Origin: Rhizobiaceae bacterium
GTDB taxonomy: Bacteria; Pseudomonadota; Alphaproteobacteria; Rhizobiales; Rhizobiaceae
Assembly: GCA_029233925.1 (NCBI GenBank)
Contig: JARGOX010000011.1
Span: 124,001-188,000, forward strand
Direction: 5' to 3'
DNA: 64,000 bases
A program made the position numbers and the translations under genes. Below are positions 8,075 through 16,760 of this stretch, in pieces. Each line of letters begins with the position of its first letter. The first letter of the stretch is position 1. The notes under the pieces are model-generated. The model saw nothing but the letters and a program-made list of their open reading frames with translations, was not told the DNA's origin and made no database searches.

Positions 8075-9064
8075 ATGAAAAAGGCATTGGTCTGTGGTGC
8101 AGGCGGCTTCATTGGAGGGCATCTCGCTAGGCGTCTCAAAGATGAGGGGTTTTGGGTGCGCGGTGTCGATTTGAAGACGCACGAGCATTGCACCAGTGCG
8201 GCAGACGAGTTTGTCATTGGTGATCTGCGCGACGCGGGTTTCTGTCGCTCCATCGTTGAACACGACTATTGCGAAGTTTACCAACTGGCGGCCGATATGG
8301 GCGGTGCCGGTTACATATTTTCCGGCGATAATGACGCCGATATCATGCACAATTCAGCGACAATCAACCTGAACATGCTCGACGCCTGCCTCAACAAGGG
8401 CATCAGGAAAATTTTCTATTCCTCGTCAGCCTGCATATACCCTGCCTACAATCAGGATGACCCTGAAAACCCGGACTGCTCTGAGGCTTCAGCCTATCCC
8501 GCTGCTCCCGACAGTGAATATGGCTGGGAAAAACTTTTCAGCGAAAGGCTGTATCTGGCTTACAATCGAAACCATGGCATGCACAACCGCGTGGCGCGCT
8601 ACCACAATATATTTGGCCCTATGGGCACGTGGGATGGCGGCAAGGAAAAGGTTCCTGCCGCGATATGCCGCAAGGTGGCCTCAGCCCGGGACGGCAGTTC
8701 CATCGAAATATGGGGAGATGGCCAGCAGACACGCTCGTTCCTGCATGTTGATGAATGTATCGAGGGCTCATTGCGGCTCATGCGATCCGCAACCTTTGAA
8801 GGTCCGGTGAATATTGGTTCTGATGAGATGGTCAGCATCAATCAACTGGTGGATATGGTGTGCACCATTGCCGGCAAGACCTTGAACAAGGTCCATATTG
8901 ACGGACCACTTGGCGTCAGGGGCAGGAATTCCGACAACAGTCTGATCGCCGAAAAACTCGGGTGGGCGCCCTGCCAGCCGCTACGTGCCGGCCTTGAAAG
9001 TACCTATTCATGGATCAGACAGCAGGTTGAATCCAGCGATCGTGCAACAGCACACAGAGCCTGA
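8075..9064 (+). CDS. GDP-mannose 3,5-epimerase-like NAD-dependent epimerase (extended SDR)
   Basis: Probably converts GDP-D-mannose to GDP-L-galactose or a related sugar. The 329-residue protein starts with GAGGFIGGHLA (NAD-binding GxxGxxG), then QLAADMGGAGYI, a catalytic block SSSACIYP with the family Cys, YGWEK (Tyr and Lys of the SDR triad), RYHNIFGPMGTWDGGKEK and RSFLHVDECIEG. The ADMGG and SSSAC blocks and GTWxGG(K/R)EK fit GDP-mannose 3,5-epimerase better than generic UDP-glucose epimerases. ATG 8075 is chosen because AGGA lies 9 bases upstream and the Rossmann motif follows directly. Substrate is inferred from motifs, not proven. Confidence 0.82.
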   Translation: MKKALVCGAGGFIGGHLARRLKDEGFWVRGVDLKTHEHCTSAADEFVIGDLRDAGFCRSIVEHDYCEVYQLAADMGGAGYIFSGDNDADIMHNSATINLNMLDACLNKGIRKIFYSSSACIYPAYNQDDPENPDCSEASAYPAAPDSEYGWEKLFSERLYLAYNRNHGMHNRVARYHNIFGPMGTWDGGKEKVPAAICRKVASARDGSSIEIWGDGQQTRSFLHVDECIEGSLRLMRSATFEGPVNIGSDEMVSINQLVDMVCTIAGKTLNKVHIDGPLGVRGRNSDNSLIAEKLGWAPCQPLRAGLESTYSWIRQQVESSDRATAHRA

Positions 9065-9247
9065 CGCCCGATAGTCACCTGCTGGTTTGTCACGAAAAAT
9101 TCACAAAAAGACCATTGCTGACCGATTTTATATCTATTATTCATGATATATTGATAAAAAGCAGGATTTCCGCTGACAGGGGCGACATGCTCATTGTCGT
9201 CAAAATGCCATGGCTGCATAACGGGGCCTGCAATGAGGAGATGACCT

Positions 9248-9745
9248 TTGAGCGACCAAATATACAATGTGCTGTTTCTTTGTACCGGCAACTCGGCAAG
9301 GTCGATTATCGCCGAGGCAATCATGAACCGGTTGGGCAATGGCCGTTTCAAAGCCTATTCGGCGGGTTCCCAACCCAAGGGAGCGGTTCACCCCAACACA
9401 ATCGAACTCCTGAGGAAGATGAATTACAATACAGACTTCGCCCGCTCGAAAAACTGGGATGAATTTGCTGTTGCAGGCGCTCCCAAAATGGATTTTGTCT
9501 TTACCGTTTGCGACAACGCCGCAAACGAAGCCTGCCCAGTATGGCCAGGTCAGCCGATGACAGCTCATTGGGGTATAATTGACCCTGCTGCGGCCACAGG
9601 AACAGCTGCCGAAGTTCATCTGGCCTTTTCAGAAGCCTATCGGACGCTCAACAGTCGCATATCGATATTTCTCAACCTGCCGATGAGCAGCATCGACAGA
9701 ATGTCATTGCAGAAAAAATTGGACCAAATCGGACGAAGCGATTGA
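9248..9745 (+). CDS. Arsenate reductase-like low-molecular-weight phosphatase (ArsC family)
   Basis: The 165-residue protein carries the LMW-PTP P-loop CTGNSARS near its N-terminus, the AGSQPKG segment and the CDNAANEACPVWPGQP stretch with extra cysteines that fits the thiol relay of ArsC enzymes, followed by HWGIIDPAA. Starts at TTG 9248 with GAGGAG seven bases upstream. The reaction would be reduction of arsenate to arsenite. No arsR, arsB or acr3 gene is adjacent, so a stand-alone protein-tyrosine-phosphatase role, for instance near the glycan genes, cannot be excluded. Confidence 0.85.
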   Translation: MSDQIYNVLFLCTGNSARSIIAEAIMNRLGNGRFKAYSAGSQPKGAVHPNTIELLRKMNYNTDFARSKNWDEFAVAGAPKMDFVFTVCDNAANEACPVWPGQPMTAHWGIIDPAAATGTAAEVHLAFSEAYRTLNSRISIFLNLPMSSIDRMSLQKKLDQIGRSD

Positions 9746-9933
9746 ACCGTTTTTCGGCTGAAGCCTTTAGGGAAGGGGTTTCGGACCGGACAACCGCTCG
9801 ATCTTAAATCCGGCAAACCGGGCTTCTACTGGTTGCGATCCAATTTGAGATAAACTTAATGATAGAGAATACGAAATATTAAACGGTTTCTGTTGTTCTG
9901 TAGCCAAATCCATTGGCTTACAGAAATGAAACC

Positions 9934-11202
9934 ATGAAGAATTTCGCAAAGACCCTCATTAATACCATTTCTACTGGAGATGAAGATTCCTATCTCATTG
10001 ACAAGGCGCTGGAGACCGTCCGCGCCCACCTTGGGATGGAAATCGCCTATCTTACTGAATTTGTTGACGGCGACTCGGTCTTTCGACAGGTTAGTGCACC
10101 TGGCCTTGAGAATGTACTCAAGCCCGGTGACAAAATTTCACTCCAGGAAGTGTATTGCATGCACATTCTGGAAGGTCGCCTGCCGGAAATGATGCCCGAT
10201 ACCTCTGATTTTCCTCTGGCCATGTCCATGTCGGTAACCAGCGATTTGCCGATTGGCTCACATGTGAGCATTCCAATCAAGCGTCGTGATGGAAGCGCCT
10301 ATGGCTCATTTTGTTGCCTCAGCACAAAACCAAACAAGTCTCTCAACGAGCGCGATCTGGAAACCATGCGTTTGTTTGCCGATCTGGTCTCTCACCAGGT
10401 CAACAAAAAACTGCAGATTTCAAGCGAACTCGAAGAAAAACGCGCCAGAATTAGAAATGTAATCGACACGGGTGATTTTACGCTTGTCTATCAGCCGATC
10501 TGGGACTTCAGTCAGCCCGATCCTGTGGGATTTGAGACCCTTTGCCGTTTCAACGGACAACCTTACCGCACACCGGATCTCTGGTTTGGCGATGCGGCTG
10601 AAACCGGCCTGGGTGTCGAATTGGAATTGGCAGTCGTCAAAAAAGCCCTGGAGGCTTTCCACACCCTTCCCTTGACGGGTAGTCTGTCCTTCAACCTTTC
10701 TCCCGAGGCCATAACGAGTGACAGGCTTCCAGATCTTTTGTCAAAATGGCCGTTGGATCGGATCGTACTGGAGATCACCGAGCATTCACAGGTGGCTGAC
10801 TATGATTTACTGTGTTCCTCGCTGGCGCGGCTTCGAGCTACCGGCGTGAAGCTGGCTGTTGACGATGCGGGTGCCGGATATGCAAGCCTGCGCCATATCA
10901 TCAAATTGGCGCCCGACATTATCAAGCTCGACATGACGCTGACCCGCGACGTCAACACGGACAAGGCGCGGCGATCACTTGCCACTGCACTCATTTTCTT
11001 CGCGCGCGAGACAGGAACATCACTGGTTGCCGAGGGCATTGAAACACAGGGCGAACTTGATACGCTTAAAATGCTCGGCGTACACAAGGGTCAGGGCTAC
11101 CTGCTGGGACGCCCGATGGACCTTGAAAAAGCCTGCGTGCTCCTCACGCCGGAGGAATTATCCCTGTCCGTCAATGGCTATGCAGCCTCCGGAAACCTCT
11201 GA
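9934..11202 (+). CDS. GAF-EAL cyclic-di-GMP phosphodiesterase
   Basis: Cytoplasmic signalling enzyme of about 422 residues. The N-terminal GAF domain (about 15-155, ending SIPIKRRDGSAYGSFCC) is a small-molecule or redox sensor, joined by a helical linker to an EAL domain (about 180-410). Key EAL residues are all visible: Glu in ETLCRF (in place of EAL), Asn in FNLSPE, Glu in LEITE, the Asp pair in VDDAGAGYASL, Lys in IKLDMTL, Glu in AEGIET and Gln in GQGYLLGRP, so it should be active on c-di-GMP. Loop 6 reads DDAGAG rather than the usual DDFGTG. ATG 9934 preferred over TTG 9913. No GGDEF domain and no membrane segment. Confidence 0.9.
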   Translation: MKNFAKTLINTISTGDEDSYLIDKALETVRAHLGMEIAYLTEFVDGDSVFRQVSAPGLENVLKPGDKISLQEVYCMHILEGRLPEMMPDTSDFPLAMSMSVTSDLPIGSHVSIPIKRRDGSAYGSFCCLSTKPNKSLNERDLETMRLFADLVSHQVNKKLQISSELEEKRARIRNVIDTGDFTLVYQPIWDFSQPDPVGFETLCRFNGQPYRTPDLWFGDAAETGLGVELELAVVKKALEAFHTLPLTGSLSFNLSPEAITSDRLPDLLSKWPLDRIVLEITEHSQVADYDLLCSSLARLRATGVKLAVDDAGAGYASLRHIIKLAPDIIKLDMTLTRDVNTDKARRSLATALIFFARETGTSLVAEGIETQGELDTLKMLGVHKGQGYLLGRPMDLEKACVLLTPEELSLSVNGYAASGNL

Positions 11203-11239
11203 ATCTGCGGCAAGGACATGCCATGGGATCAGCCGCCAT

Positions 11240-12454
11240 TCAGGCCGGAATCATTTGTGCCGGAGCGCGGGTTTTGCGATAGAGACCGCTGACCACGATC
11301 AGGTTCAAGATTCCCGCCACCGCTGCCACCGCATAGGCAGCCGTATAGTTTCCTGTGTAGTCATAAAGCAGGCCTCCCTGATAACCGCCAATGGCGTGTC
11401 CAAACCAGCCGAACATGCCGACAATACCAAGCGCAAAGGCCCTGCGTGAAGGCGGGGTCAACACACGGATGGACACGAGCACACCGGTCATGACACCGGC
11501 ATAACCAAAGCCGTAGACAATGGCATAGATGTAAAAGCTCTTGAGACTTTCCACATAGATGAATCCAAACACCATCAGGGTCATCCAGGCCGTTGCAGTC
11601 ATATAGGCGGGCAATGCGCCAATCACATCTGCCAGTTTGCCAAAGGCCAGGCGTCCTCCAATGGCAACCAGCATCATCACGAAAATCACGCTGCTGGCCT
11701 CTTGCGGGGCAAAACCGCGATCCTGGATCAAAGGCACAAGATGGATCAGCGGTACCGACATGCAGGTGCAACACAAAACGATCGCCACGCTCAATCTGAA
11801 AATGACCTCATTGGCGGGCACGGCCGTATCTTCTTCGGCCATCGCGGCCATGTCCTGGGCTGCGGTCAAAGCCGGTGGCGGCCGCAGCAACAAAGCCAGG
11901 GGCACCATAGCCGCCAACATGAATAATCCAGTCGCACCATAGGCGCCCTGTATTCCCAATGCAGCGATCAGCAAGGAAGAGGCAAACGGAATACCACCCT
12001 GCCCCAGGGCCTGTCCTGCAGAGGCAATCCCGATGGCCATGCCCGCCCCGGTTTGGAACCAATGACCGACTATGGCCATGACAGGCGGAAAAATGGCGCC
12101 GGCACCAAAAAAACCGGCGATGAAAAACAAAACATAGAGTTGCCACAGAATGGTCACCCGGGAGGCTGCCAGATAACAAAGCCCCAGAACAATGACGCCG
12201 AACAACACAATTGGTCTTGCTCCGCGTCTATCTGCCTGGCGTCCCATGACCACCCCGCCAAAGGCAAGTCCCATGATGCCAGCCATATTGATCAGGGTAA
12301 CCTCACCCCTTTGCCAGCCATAGGCCTCCTGCATGGGAACGACGAAGGCGGAAATGCCGTTGACAATCGCGCCCATTGAGATCGCCAGGATCAGTGAAGA
12401 TGCGATGACAATCACCCAACGATAGGCCGGTGGCCCACTTGTCTCATTCAACAT
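11240..12454 (-). CDS. Major facilitator superfamily transporter
   Basis: Inner-membrane carrier of 404 residues with about 12 hydrophobic segments and the MFS loop motif GRQADRRGARPI between TM2 and TM3. The overall look, including the two halves joined by an acidic cytoplasmic loop near residue 200, fits the oxalate/formate or monocarboxylate-like MFS group. GGAG lies six bases before ATG 12454. It is divergent from an aminotransferase gene, so an amino acid or keto-acid substrate is a reasonable guess but only a guess. Confidence 0.8.
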   Translation of the reverse strand: MLNETSGPPAYRWVIVIASSLILAISMGAIVNGISAFVVPMQEAYGWQRGEVTLINMAGIMGLAFGGVVMGRQADRRGARPIVLFGVIVLGLCYLAASRVTILWQLYVLFFIAGFFGAGAIFPPVMAIVGHWFQTGAGMAIGIASAGQALGQGGIPFASSLLIAALGIQGAYGATGLFMLAAMVPLALLLRPPPALTAAQDMAAMAEEDTAVPANEVIFRLSVAIVLCCTCMSVPLIHLVPLIQDRGFAPQEASSVIFVMMLVAIGGRLAFGKLADVIGALPAYMTATAWMTLMVFGFIYVESLKSFYIYAIVYGFGYAGVMTGVLVSIRVLTPPSRRAFALGIVGMFGWFGHAIGGYQGGLLYDYTGNYTAAYAVAAVAGILNLIVVSGLYRKTRAPAQMIPA

Positions 12455-12668
12455 CCCATGCTCCGTCCCAAACCGATTTCGACCGTTGAATCATACCCCA
12501 AAACAACCGAGAGACTAACAGCACAGGTCCTGCCGGTCGAGTAGTCAGCGCTACCGGGTTGCAGATGAAACAAGCATCAAAGCCTTGCCACGGCCAAGCC
12601 ATGCCGCAACCATGCCGCACGCTGAAAAAAGGCCCGAAAACATTGATCCAAATTGCACTTGACAATAG

Positions 12669-12683
12669 GTCAGCATTACTGAC
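12669..12683. promoter_or_regulatory. Perfect inverted repeat GTCAG-N5-CTGAC near a -35 hexamer
   Basis: GTCAG (12669-12673) and CTGAC (12679-12683) flank CATTA. Immediately upstream is TTGACA (12659-12664), a good -35 element for the aminotransferase gene, although the -10 (ACATTT, 17 nt away) is poor. The palindrome would sit between -35 and -10, a classic repressor position. It lies 11 bases before ATG 12695. Confidence 0.4.
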
Positions 12684-12694
12684 ATTTATTGCCC

Positions 12695-13954
12695 ATGACA
12701 GACACTTTTTCCAAGATGCCTTCCGCAAATACTGAACTCTGGGAGCCGCGCTACGCTGCCAGGGCGGCCCGCATGCAGGCGTCCGAAATTCGCGAACTTC
12801 TCAAACTCCTGGACCAGCCGGATATTATTTCCTTTGCCGGTGGCATACCGGACCCGGCACTGTTTCCAGTTGAAGCTGTGAGCAAAGCCTACCTGGATGT
12901 GCTCAGCGACAAGGTTCAGGCCAGCCGTGTCCTGCAATATTCCATCAGCGAGGGTGATCCAGCCCTTCGTGCCTGGATTGTGGACCATATGGCGTCACGC
13001 GGGGTGGCCTGCGCGGCAGGCAATATCCTCATCACCAATGGTTCACAACAGGGGCTCGAATTTTTGGGCCGTCTGCTGCTGTCCCCGAAAGATACCGCTC
13101 TGGTAGAGGCACCGACCTATCTGGGTGCGCTGCAGGCATTCTCATCGAATGAACCGCGCTATGACACCTTGCATCTGGGTCAAACCAACCGCACGCCGGA
13201 TTCCTATCGTCGGGCTGCGATGGATGCCGGCGGTGAAGTCAAATTCGCCTATGTGGTTCCCGATTTCTCCAATCCGAGCGGTGAGACCCTGCCCTTGGAT
13301 GGTCGACACGATCTGCTTGCCCTGGCAATGGATCTCGACATTCCGATCATTGAAGATGCGGCCTATGCGGCGCTTCGTTATGATGGCGTGGATCTGGCAC
13401 CTCTGCAGGCGCTCGACATAGCATCGGTCGGATCCATCAATGCTTCGCGCGTCATCTATTGCGGGACCTTTTCAAAAACCCTCACACCGGGTCTTCGCAT
13501 TGGCTGGATCTGCGCTTCAGAACAATTGATAGCTCGATTAATTCTGATCAAACAGGCCAGTGACCTCAACAGCGCAGCGATCAATCAGGCCGTTTTGCTG
13601 CGTTTGGCCGAAACGCTCTATGAGGAACAGGTATCAAAGGCCCGGATCCATTACCGCGCCAAACGCGATGCAATGCTGGCCGCCCTTGCAGCATATATGC
13701 CCGACAGTGTGACGTGGACGCAGCCCGAAGGCGGACTTTTTGTCTGGGTAACCCTGCCACCCGATATTAACACCTCTGCATTGCTCAAGCGGGCAGTCAG
13801 CCAGGCGCGGGTTGCCTTTGTTCCAGGTCATGCGTTTTTTACCGATGGCACCGGCACCAATACGATGCGGCTCAGCTTCTCGCTGCCGGATATCGCATCA
13901 ATCACGCAGGGGGTTCAACGCCTGTCCGAGCTGATCAGAAACGATCCGACTTGA
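12695..13954 (+). CDS. PLP-dependent aminotransferase, class I/II (2-aminoadipate / LysN-like)
   Basis: Transfers an amino group between an amino acid and a 2-keto acid. The 419-residue protein has the fold-type I layout: FAGGIPDP near residue 45, ITNGSQQGLEFLGRLL (cofactor phosphate region), VPDFSNPSGETL, IEDAAYAALRYDG (Asp that pairs with the PLP ring nitrogen), and the PLP Lys in GTFSKTLTPGLRIGW; the C-terminus carries EGGLFVWVTLP and MRLSFS. The N-terminal motifs fit the MocR-type aminotransferase group without its DNA-binding domain. Start at ATG 12695 preferred over TTG 12689. Substrate cannot be read from sequence. Confidence 0.88.
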   Translation: MTDTFSKMPSANTELWEPRYAARAARMQASEIRELLKLLDQPDIISFAGGIPDPALFPVEAVSKAYLDVLSDKVQASRVLQYSISEGDPALRAWIVDHMASRGVACAAGNILITNGSQQGLEFLGRLLLSPKDTALVEAPTYLGALQAFSSNEPRYDTLHLGQTNRTPDSYRRAAMDAGGEVKFAYVVPDFSNPSGETLPLDGRHDLLALAMDLDIPIIEDAAYAALRYDGVDLAPLQALDIASVGSINASRVIYCGTFSKTLTPGLRIGWICASEQLIARLILIKQASDLNSAAINQAVLLRLAETLYEEQVSKARIHYRAKRDAMLAALAAYMPDSVTWTQPEGGLFVWVTLPPDINTSALLKRAVSQARVAFVPGHAFFTDGTGTNTMRLSFSLPDIASITQGVQRLSELIRNDPT

Positions 13955-14002
13955 ATACAACGAAAAAATTGGATGAATGAACACCGGTTACAAACGGCGC
14001 AT

Positions 14003-14938
14003 TCAGGATAGAAATGTTTCGACAATCCGTCGTTTGCCGAGCATGAATGCATCAGCCACATGTTTCAATGGCGCCAGATCGACCTCCGATTGCCGTTTGG
14101 CCAGCAATTGCGAAAATCGCCCATAGATCCCGTCATATTCGGTATCCGGCCTGTCAATGATCACCTCTCCGTCAACCGACATCACCCTGCCGCCCTCTGT
14201 CAGCAGCAAAACACCATCGGTCGTTTCCACCCGGATGTCCCAGGTTTGATGGCCTTCATGGCGCCAGTCAAAAACGGCAGAAATATCGGCTGATTGCAAA
14301 CCTGAAAAAACCAACTCGGCGGCAATCGGTGCCTCTCTGTTTTCCGGAAAATCCAGCGTGGCGGAGGCAAGGTGAATGCGATAGGGCATGATTTCAGTCA
14401 GAATGGACAGGGCGTTGATACCCGGATCAAAGACACCCAGGCCACCGGGTTCCCAAATCCACTCCTGACCGGGATGCCAGCGCCGCACATCTTCCTTCCA
14501 GACAATGCGTACCTGCTTTATCTGGCGGTTTTCCAGCCATGAGCGTGCCTTTTCAACGGCTGGTGCAAACCGCGAATGCCAGGTGGCAAAAAGAACGCAA
14601 TCACGATTGGAGGCCAAAGCCGCCAGGGTTTCCACCTCGCTGATGGTGGAGCCCGGCGGTTTTTCCATAAGAACATGTTTTCCATGCTCCAGCGCCGTTT
14701 GCGCAAATGCGAACCGTGCCTGGGGCGGCATGCACAGCGCCAGGACAGATATATCCGGTCGCTGGGCCAGCAATGCATCGATACTGCTGTGGTTTTCCAC
14801 CCCCTCCAGGCCATCGCCGCTGCTGACCGTCGCCGCCAGTTCAAAATCTGCCGATTTCGAGATGGACGGGACATGCTGATCACGGGCGATTTTACCAACA
14901 CCGACAATGGCGATCCGGTAAGGCTGATGGTTATGCAT
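14003..14938 (-). CDS. Sugar 1-dehydrogenase, Gfo/Idh/MocA family (L-arabinose or D-galactose)
   Basis: Likely first enzyme of non-phosphorylative sugar oxidation, making the aldonolactone from L-arabinose, D-galactose or both. The 311-residue protein has an N-terminal NAD(P) domain (IAIVGVGKIARDQHVPSI), the family motif MEKPPG with its catalytic Lys, and a C-terminal dimer domain with GGLGVFDPGINALSIL. The KIARDQHVP stretch is like bacterial L-arabinose/D-galactose 1-dehydrogenases. It is last in the chvE-gguABC-dehydratase operon, 37 bases after the dehydratase, which supports the function. Confidence 0.82.
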   Translation of the reverse strand: MHNHQPYRIAIVGVGKIARDQHVPSISKSADFELAATVSSGDGLEGVENHSSIDALLAQRPDISVLALCMPPQARFAFAQTALEHGKHVLMEKPPGSTISEVETLAALASNRDCVLFATWHSRFAPAVEKARSWLENRQIKQVRIVWKEDVRRWHPGQEWIWEPGGLGVFDPGINALSILTEIMPYRIHLASATLDFPENREAPIAAELVFSGLQSADISAVFDWRHEGHQTWDIRVETTDGVLLLTEGGRVMSVDGEVIIDRPDTEYDGIYGRFSQLLAKRQSEVDLAPLKHVADAFMLGKRRIVETFLS

Positions 14939-14975
14939 AGTCGAATTCCGTCAAAAGAGGTGATGAAACAGGGAT

Positions 14976-16718
14976 CTAATGGGAATCACGCGGCACCGCG
15001 TGACCACGCGAACCTGTCAGAAAATCGAAATCGGCACCTTTGTCAGCGCCCTCGACATGATCATGGAACAGGCGCGCATAACCGCTAACGGGTCTGCCAA
15101 CAGGGGCCACCCATCCGGAAAGGCGTCGCTCGATCTCTTCTTGAGAAAGATCGAGATGAAGACGGCGATTGGCAACATCGATCTCGATCATGTCACCGTT
15201 TTGAACAATCGCCAGGGGACCACCCATGGCGGCCTCCGGCGACGTGTGCAAAACCACGGTGCCATAGGCGGTACCGGACATCCGTGCATCCGATATGCGC
15301 ACCATGTCCTTGATGCCCTTTTTCAAGACCTTGGGGGGCAGTCCCATATTGCCGACTTCCGCCATCCCAGGATAGCCGCGCGGGCCACAGTTTTTCATCA
15401 CCATGATGCAGGTCTCGTCAACATCAAGCGCGTCATCATTGATCCGGGCCTTGTAGTCATCAATGTCTTCAAAAACGACGGCACGCCCCGTGTGTTGCAT
15501 CAGGTGCGGACTGGCAGCCGAGGGTTTGATGACAGCCCCGTTGGGCGCCAGATTGCCTTTCAGCACGGCAATGCCACCTTGCTGTGTCAGTGCTTGTTCA
15601 ACAGGACGAATGACATCCTCATTCCAGTTTTGCACGTCGCCGATATCCTCGGCGATGCTCTGACCGGAAACCGTCAGCGCATCGGCATGCAGTTTGCCCC
15701 CGTCCAACAGGCTCTTGAGGACCACCGGCAATCCGCCGGCATAGTAAAAATCCTCCATCAGGTGTTGCCCCGAAGGCATCAGATTGACGATGGTTGGAAT
15801 GTCCCGTCCCAACCGGTCCCAGTCTTCCAGCGTCAGATCAACGCCAATGCGGCCTGCAATGGCCAGCAGATGGATGACCGCATTGGTGGAACCGCCAATG
15901 GCGCCATTGGTGCGGATGGCATTTTCAAAGGCATTGCGGGTCAATATATCAGACGGTTTGAGATCATCCTTGACCATGTCCACGATGCGTCGACCGGTCA
16001 ATTGCGCCATCACGCGGCGTCGGCTGTCAACCGCCGGAATGGCAGCATTGCCAGACAGAGCCATACCCAATGCTTCCACCATGGAAGCCATGCTGGAGGC
16101 CGTGCCCATTGTGTTGCACGAGCCAGGCGACCGCGACATCGCCTGCTCGGCGTCAAGAAAATCCGTCTGGTTCAGTTCCCCGGATTTTACCATTTCACTC
16201 ATTTGCCAAAGCGCTGTGCCCGAGCCCAGAGTCTGGCCACGCCACTGGCCACTCAACATGGGACCGCCGGTCACGGCAATGGCTGGAATATCCACACTGG
16301 CAGCACCCATCATCAGAGCCGGTGTCGTCTTGTCACAGCCAACCATCAAAACGACACCATCAAGGGGATTGGCCCGCAGCGCTTCTTCAACATCCATCGC
16401 GCACAGATTGCGATACATCATCGCCGTCGGTCGAAGCGAACTTTCACCTGGAGAGAAAACCGGAAATTCCAGCGGCAATCCGCCAGCCTCATAGATGCCG
16501 TGTTTGACGCGCTGTGCAAGGTCGCGCAGATGCGCATTGCATGGGGTCAGTTCCGACCATGTGTTGCAGATACCGATCACCGGTCGACCGTCAAAAAGGT
16601 CTGCAGGCAGGCCCTGATTTTTCATCCAGGAGCGATGATAGATGTGGTCGCGCGATGTACCGCCAAACCATTCCTGCGACCGCAGTTTTCTGGGCCATGT
16701 AGCTTTCTTAAAGGTCAT
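14976..16718 (-). CDS. Sugar-acid dehydratase, IlvD/Edd family (L-arabinonate dehydratase type)
   Basis: Fe-S enzyme that converts an aldonate, probably L-arabinonate, to the 2-keto-3-deoxy acid. The 580-residue protein has the sugar-acid subgroup N-terminus (LRSQEWFGG, then HIYHRSW) and three Cys that align with the [2Fe-2S] ligands of the Rhizobium L-arabinonate dehydratase: Cys60 in SELTPCN, Cys128 in MVGCDKTTP and Cys201 in SPGSCNTMGTASSM. The C-terminus has MKNCGPRGYPGMAEVGN and ISDARMSGTAYG. It sits between gguC and the sugar dehydrogenase. The long ORF antisense to it is a shadow. Confidence 0.9.
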   Translation of the reverse strand: MTFKKATWPRKLRSQEWFGGTSRDHIYHRSWMKNQGLPADLFDGRPVIGICNTWSELTPCNAHLRDLAQRVKHGIYEAGGLPLEFPVFSPGESSLRPTAMMYRNLCAMDVEEALRANPLDGVVLMVGCDKTTPALMMGAASVDIPAIAVTGGPMLSGQWRGQTLGSGTALWQMSEMVKSGELNQTDFLDAEQAMSRSPGSCNTMGTASSMASMVEALGMALSGNAAIPAVDSRRRVMAQLTGRRIVDMVKDDLKPSDILTRNAFENAIRTNGAIGGSTNAVIHLLAIAGRIGVDLTLEDWDRLGRDIPTIVNLMPSGQHLMEDFYYAGGLPVVLKSLLDGGKLHADALTVSGQSIAEDIGDVQNWNEDVIRPVEQALTQQGGIAVLKGNLAPNGAVIKPSAASPHLMQHTGRAVVFEDIDDYKARINDDALDVDETCIMVMKNCGPRGYPGMAEVGNMGLPPKVLKKGIKDMVRISDARMSGTAYGTVVLHTSPEAAMGGPLAIVQNGDMIEIDVANRRLHLDLSQEEIERRLSGWVAPVGRPVSGYARLFHDHVEGADKGADFDFLTGSRGHAVPRDSH

Positions 16719-16760
16719 TTCTCACACTTCACGCTCAAGGGGAATTGAGCTGTTGGCTGA

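Noticed and set aside
14979-16748. 589-codon ORF on the plus strand
   Set aside because: Exactly antisense to the IlvD/Edd dehydratase; its translation is rich in His, Arg and Gln and has no family motifs. It exists because of the codon bias of the real gene.
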